This document shows, in pieces, positions 6,756 through 8,554 of a stretch of DNA of 8,554 nt; position 1 is the stretch's first letter, and each line of letters begins with the position of its first letter. Under the pieces are notes generated by a model that was not told the DNA's origin, did no database searches, and saw nothing but the letters and a program-made list of their open reading frames with translations. Source of the stretch: Verrucomicrobiales bacterium (GTDB lineage Bacteria; Verrucomicrobiota; Verrucomicrobiia; Limisphaerales; UBA9464); assembly GCA_003445095.1 (NCBI GenBank), contig DLVS01000382.1, forward strand, positions 1 through 8,554, given 5' to 3'. Position numbers and translations under genes: made by a program.

Positions 6756-6792
6756 TAAAGGAAACGGCGCGCCCACTTTCGTTGGCGCGCCG
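6756..6792 (-). terminator. GC-rich hairpin with T-rich tail between the lipoprotein gene and ispE (terminator or attenuator)
   Basis: CGGCGCGCC (6765-6773) pairs perfectly with GGCGCGCCG (6784-6792), giving nine GC pairs and a ten-base loop. On the minus strand the stem is followed by GTTTCCTTTA, a broken T tract, at 6755-6764. It starts 18 bp after the stop of the lipoprotein gene and ends next to the ispE ATG. This fits a factor-independent terminator for the tat/lipoprotein unit, or an attenuator that limits read-through into ispE. The tail on the other strand is not T-rich, so the direction is minus. The two arms each contain GGCGCGCC, itself a palindrome. Confidence 0.6.
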
Positions 6793-6810
6793 GTAGGAAA
6801 GAAATTCGGC

Positions 6811-7245
6811 TCAGTCAGCCGACAGCGGACTGAAATCGGATCCGGCCACCATGGGCAGCACGGCCGTGTCCTGGAAACCCAAGTACTGATCCGTCCTCAC
6901 ACCGAGTCCGCCCTTCATCCTCGGGGGATTGCTGTCCGGGTAAACCGGATCGACCGGGTGGATAAGAGGGTCTGTCGGAATCGGGAAGGTCACGACGTCG
7001 AAGACCCCGACGGCGGTCCGTTGGATGGTCCGACTGATGCCATGAACGACGCCATAGGTCTGTGCGGCCACTGGTCCGTCAGCCAGGTACGTTTGTTCGG
7101 TCGAACGGGTCAGCTCACCGAGCCGGATCGGCTCCGTAATGTTGGCCAGGCCGCGGCCGAGCTTGTGTTCCATGCTGCTACAACCGGTAAGCCAGGCCAT
7201 TGCACTCGAGGCGGCAAAGATTCCAACGGATTTGGAGAAAGCCAT
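6811..7245 (-). CDS. Lipoprotein resembling exosortase system-associated TIGR04073 family
   Basis: The 144-residue protein begins with a lipoprotein signal: K5, a hydrophobic stretch to about 18 and the lipobox L19-T-G-C22 followed by SSM, so it should be lipid-anchored outside the cytoplasmic membrane. The mature part starts EHKLGRGLANITEPIRLGEL (26-45), continues with GPVAAQTYGVVHGISRTIQRTAVGVFDVVTFPIP (57-90) and ends GGLGVRTDQYLG. KLGRG, a glycine-rich middle and GVFDVVTFPIP resemble what I recall of the TIGR04073 proteins found in Verrucomicrobia and related genomes with exosortase/PEP-CTERM sorting. This was recognised from memory and not searched. The molecular role of the family is unknown. 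The start at 7245 gives a normal lipoprotein signal. An ATG at 7326 overlapping the tatC stop (ATGA) would add 27 residues before it. Confidence 0.8.
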   Translation of the reverse strand: MAFSKSVGIFAASSAMAWLTGCSSMEHKLGRGLANITEPIRLGELTRSTEQTYLADGPVAAQTYGVVHGISRTIQRTAVGVFDVVTFPIPTDPLIHPVDPVYPDSNPPRMKGGLGVRTDQYLGFQDTAVLPMVAGSDFSPLSAD

Positions 7246-7322
7246 AGAAGTTGTGTTCGAGGTCAGCCTAGGATGATCGTTTACAGTGGCAAGCATGGAA
7301 TTCCCGAACTTCGAAATCCGAT

Positions 7323-8342
7323 TCATTTCGGCTTCGCTTCCAACACCTGCGCCTGGGCGTCTTTGCGTTCCCACCACTTGGCAATGAGCACGCTGATTTC
7401 GTAGAGCGCGTGGAGTGGCAAGAACATCAGCAACATCGTTAGTGGATTGCCATCCGGGGTGATAAACGCCGCGATGACCAACCCGGCCACGACCCAATAC
7501 ATGCGCAGTCCCGATAACCGTTGGGCGTCTAGGATCCCGATCTTCACTAGCGTCAGCAGCACCAAAGGCAGTTCAAACGCGATGCCCATGCCGATCATGA
7601 ACCAAGCGGTGAATCCGATATACTCGGTCGCCCGCCATTCATCCGCCGAAAAGCCTAGCCAATTGGCGAAGCTAACCGTCGTGCTCAGGGTGACCACCAG
7701 CATAACGAAATAGCAGAAGGCCACTCCGACGAAGAACAGCAGTGTTCCGAATCCGGCCGCCCGATAGACGAAGCGTTTCTCGTTCATATGGAGCGCGGGC
7801 AGGATAAACTGCCCGAGAAAAAGGATGACGAAAGGAGCACTGAGTGCGAACCCGCCATAAAGCCCGATCTTGATGGCCACACTAAACGCCTCCGCAGGGC
7901 CCAGGGTTTTGAGATCGACATGCATGCCGAACGTGGCTGCTTCTGGAGGATTCGGGTCCGGCACTAAGCCCATGACCCAATTGGTACCAGCCTCAACCGG
8001 GGCGACTCGCAAATAGAGATCCCGATTCGTGGGCATTCCAAGCACCGGGAAATCGGCTTGGGTCATTCGGGCAAGAACGTTCGTGCCTAGGGTAATGACC
8101 ACGCGATTTTGATCCGTCGTCTTGATTCGTTGAGCCAGAACCAGCGGCCAGGTGAGGAACCTAACAATGTATGGACTTCCGCTGAGGCTGACAATGACAC
8201 CCAAGGCAAGCGCCAAGGCGCACTTGACGAGCGTCCAGCGTAAATCTTCTAGGTGTTCGAGGAACGTTTTGACGGGCCCACCGCCTTCGTCCTCGTCGTG
8301 CTCTTCGTGCTCCGGAGGCAGCACCTCCAACTCGTCGGCCAT
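7323..8342 (-). CDS. tatC: Sec-independent (twin-arginine) translocase subunit TatC
   Basis: TatC is the multi-spanning inner-membrane receptor that recognises twin-arginine signal peptides and exports folded proteins with TatA/TatB. Family hallmarks are present: HLEDLRWTL (30-38) before the first membrane segment, the conserved GPAEAFSVAIKIGLYGGF (148-165), FELP (256-259) and AAFITPDGNPLTMLLMFLPL (291-310). Six membrane segments can be placed at about 41-60, 157-180, 195-221, 241-266, 281-296 and 300-318. At 339 residues it is longer than the usual roughly 250. The extra length is an acidic N-terminus (residues 9-21, EEHDEDEGGG) and an enlarged first periplasmic loop (about 70-148). The gene starts 26 bp after the tatA/B stop, which indicates an operon. 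The Tat-signal hydrolase at the left edge is a plausible client. Confidence 0.96.
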   Translation of the reverse strand: MADELEVLPPEHEEHDEDEGGGPVKTFLEHLEDLRWTLVKCALALALGVIVSLSGSPYIVRFLTWPLVLAQRIKTTDQNRVVITLGTNVLARMTQADFPVLGMPTNRDLYLRVAPVEAGTNWVMGLVPDPNPPEAATFGMHVDLKTLGPAEAFSVAIKIGLYGGFALSAPFVILFLGQFILPALHMNEKRFVYRAAGFGTLLFFVGVAFCYFVMLVVTLSTTVSFANWLGFSADEWRATEYIGFTAWFMIGMGIAFELPLVLLTLVKIGILDAQRLSGLRMYWVVAGLVIAAFITPDGNPLTMLLMFLPLHALYEISVLIAKWWERKDAQAQVLEAKPK

Positions 8343-8368
8343 GCCCAGGATGAAAGGTCAGAGAAACT

Positions 8369-8554
8369 TCACACCTTGGTAGCGTCGTCCGGCTTAGACG
8401 ACTGCGCGAGCGAATCGGGTTCTGGCGGTGGTGCGGGCTTCGGAGGGGGTGGAGGGGTGCGTTCTACTTCGTCCATGGCTCGATGCAGCTCGTCCTGGAC
8501 GTCCCGTGAAGCCTTCTTGAACTCCTTGATGCCGCTGCCAACGCCCTTCATCAA
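8369..8554 (-). CDS. TatA/TatB-family translocase subunit, C-terminal part (5' end beyond window)
   Basis: Only the last 61 codons are inside the window; the start and membrane anchor lie to the right. The visible part begins MKGVGSGIKEFKKASRD, matching the amphipathic helix after the hinge in TatA-family proteins (the pattern GxGxGIxEFKKA), and continues as a charged helix DVQDELHRAMDEVE. It ends in a proline-rich tail (about ten prolines between residues 34 and 46) and DDATKV. TatA forms the translocation pore and TatB helps signal binding; which one this is cannot be settled without the N-terminus, though the short tail favours TatA. It lies 26 bp before tatC on the same strand, the common tatA-tatC order. 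Confidence 0.85.
   Translation of the reverse strand: MMKGVGSGIKEFKKASRDVQDELHRAMDEVERTPPPPPKPAPPPEPDSLAQSSKPDDATKV

Noticed and set aside
6709..7404. Long plus-strand open frame of 231 codons
   Set aside because: It is antisense to the lipoprotein gene and the start of ispE, shows no family motif, and its composition reflects the high GC content.
1..8554. tRNA, rRNA, CRISPR array, transposase, phage or toxin-antitoxin genes
   Set aside because: No cloverleaf, regular repeat array, terminal inverted repeat pair or matching protein motif was seen on either strand by eye.

Overview
This window is a piece of a GC-rich Gram-negative chromosome, most likely from the Verrucomicrobiota (possibly the Pedosphaera/Limisphaera side of the phylum). 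The phylum call is an inference. It rests on a small lipoprotein resembling the exosortase-associated TIGR04073 family, a TatC with an enlarged first periplasmic loop, a large multihaem cytochrome with a HEAT-like tail, and weak or absent Shine-Dalgarno sequences at most starts. No tRNA, rRNA, CRISPR array, insertion sequence or phage gene was seen.

Left part (1-2144). A Tat-exported serine hydrolase of the class C beta-lactamase/esterase superfamily runs leftward and is cut by the window edge. It is divergent, across a very short gap, from a small ModE-type regulator that has only the winged-helix domain. That regulator is followed on the same strand by modA, a periplasmic molybdate-binding protein. 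A GATAT-containing inverted repeat directly before the modA start looks like a ModE-type operator. No modB or modC lies next to modA.

Middle (2145-4320). After about 225 bp with no gene comes one large exported cytochrome with eight CxxCH haem motifs and a HEAT-like C-terminal part. It converges with the genes on the right.

Right part (4393-8554, all minus strand). In transcription order these are tatA/B (3' end only), tatC, a TIGR04073-like lipoprotein, a strong GC hairpin with a T-rich tail, ispE, ppnP, a Nudix hydrolase and tadA. The gaps are short, and the Nudix ribosome-binding site overlaps the ppnP stop codon. This suggests a tat-lipoprotein unit followed by a housekeeping unit for isoprenoid precursor synthesis, nucleoside salvage, nucleotide clean-up and tRNA wobble editing. 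The hairpin would separate or attenuate the two units.

Two links can be argued. The Tat translocase on the right would export proteins such as the Tat-signal hydrolase on the left. The ModE-like protein probably controls modA, but its lack of a molybdate-binding domain leaves the sensing step unexplained. I did not find a clearly new multi-gene system. The most interesting points are the truncated ModE with orphan modA and candidate operator, the octahaem cytochrome, the hairpin before ispE, and the possible signal-like extension of PpnP.
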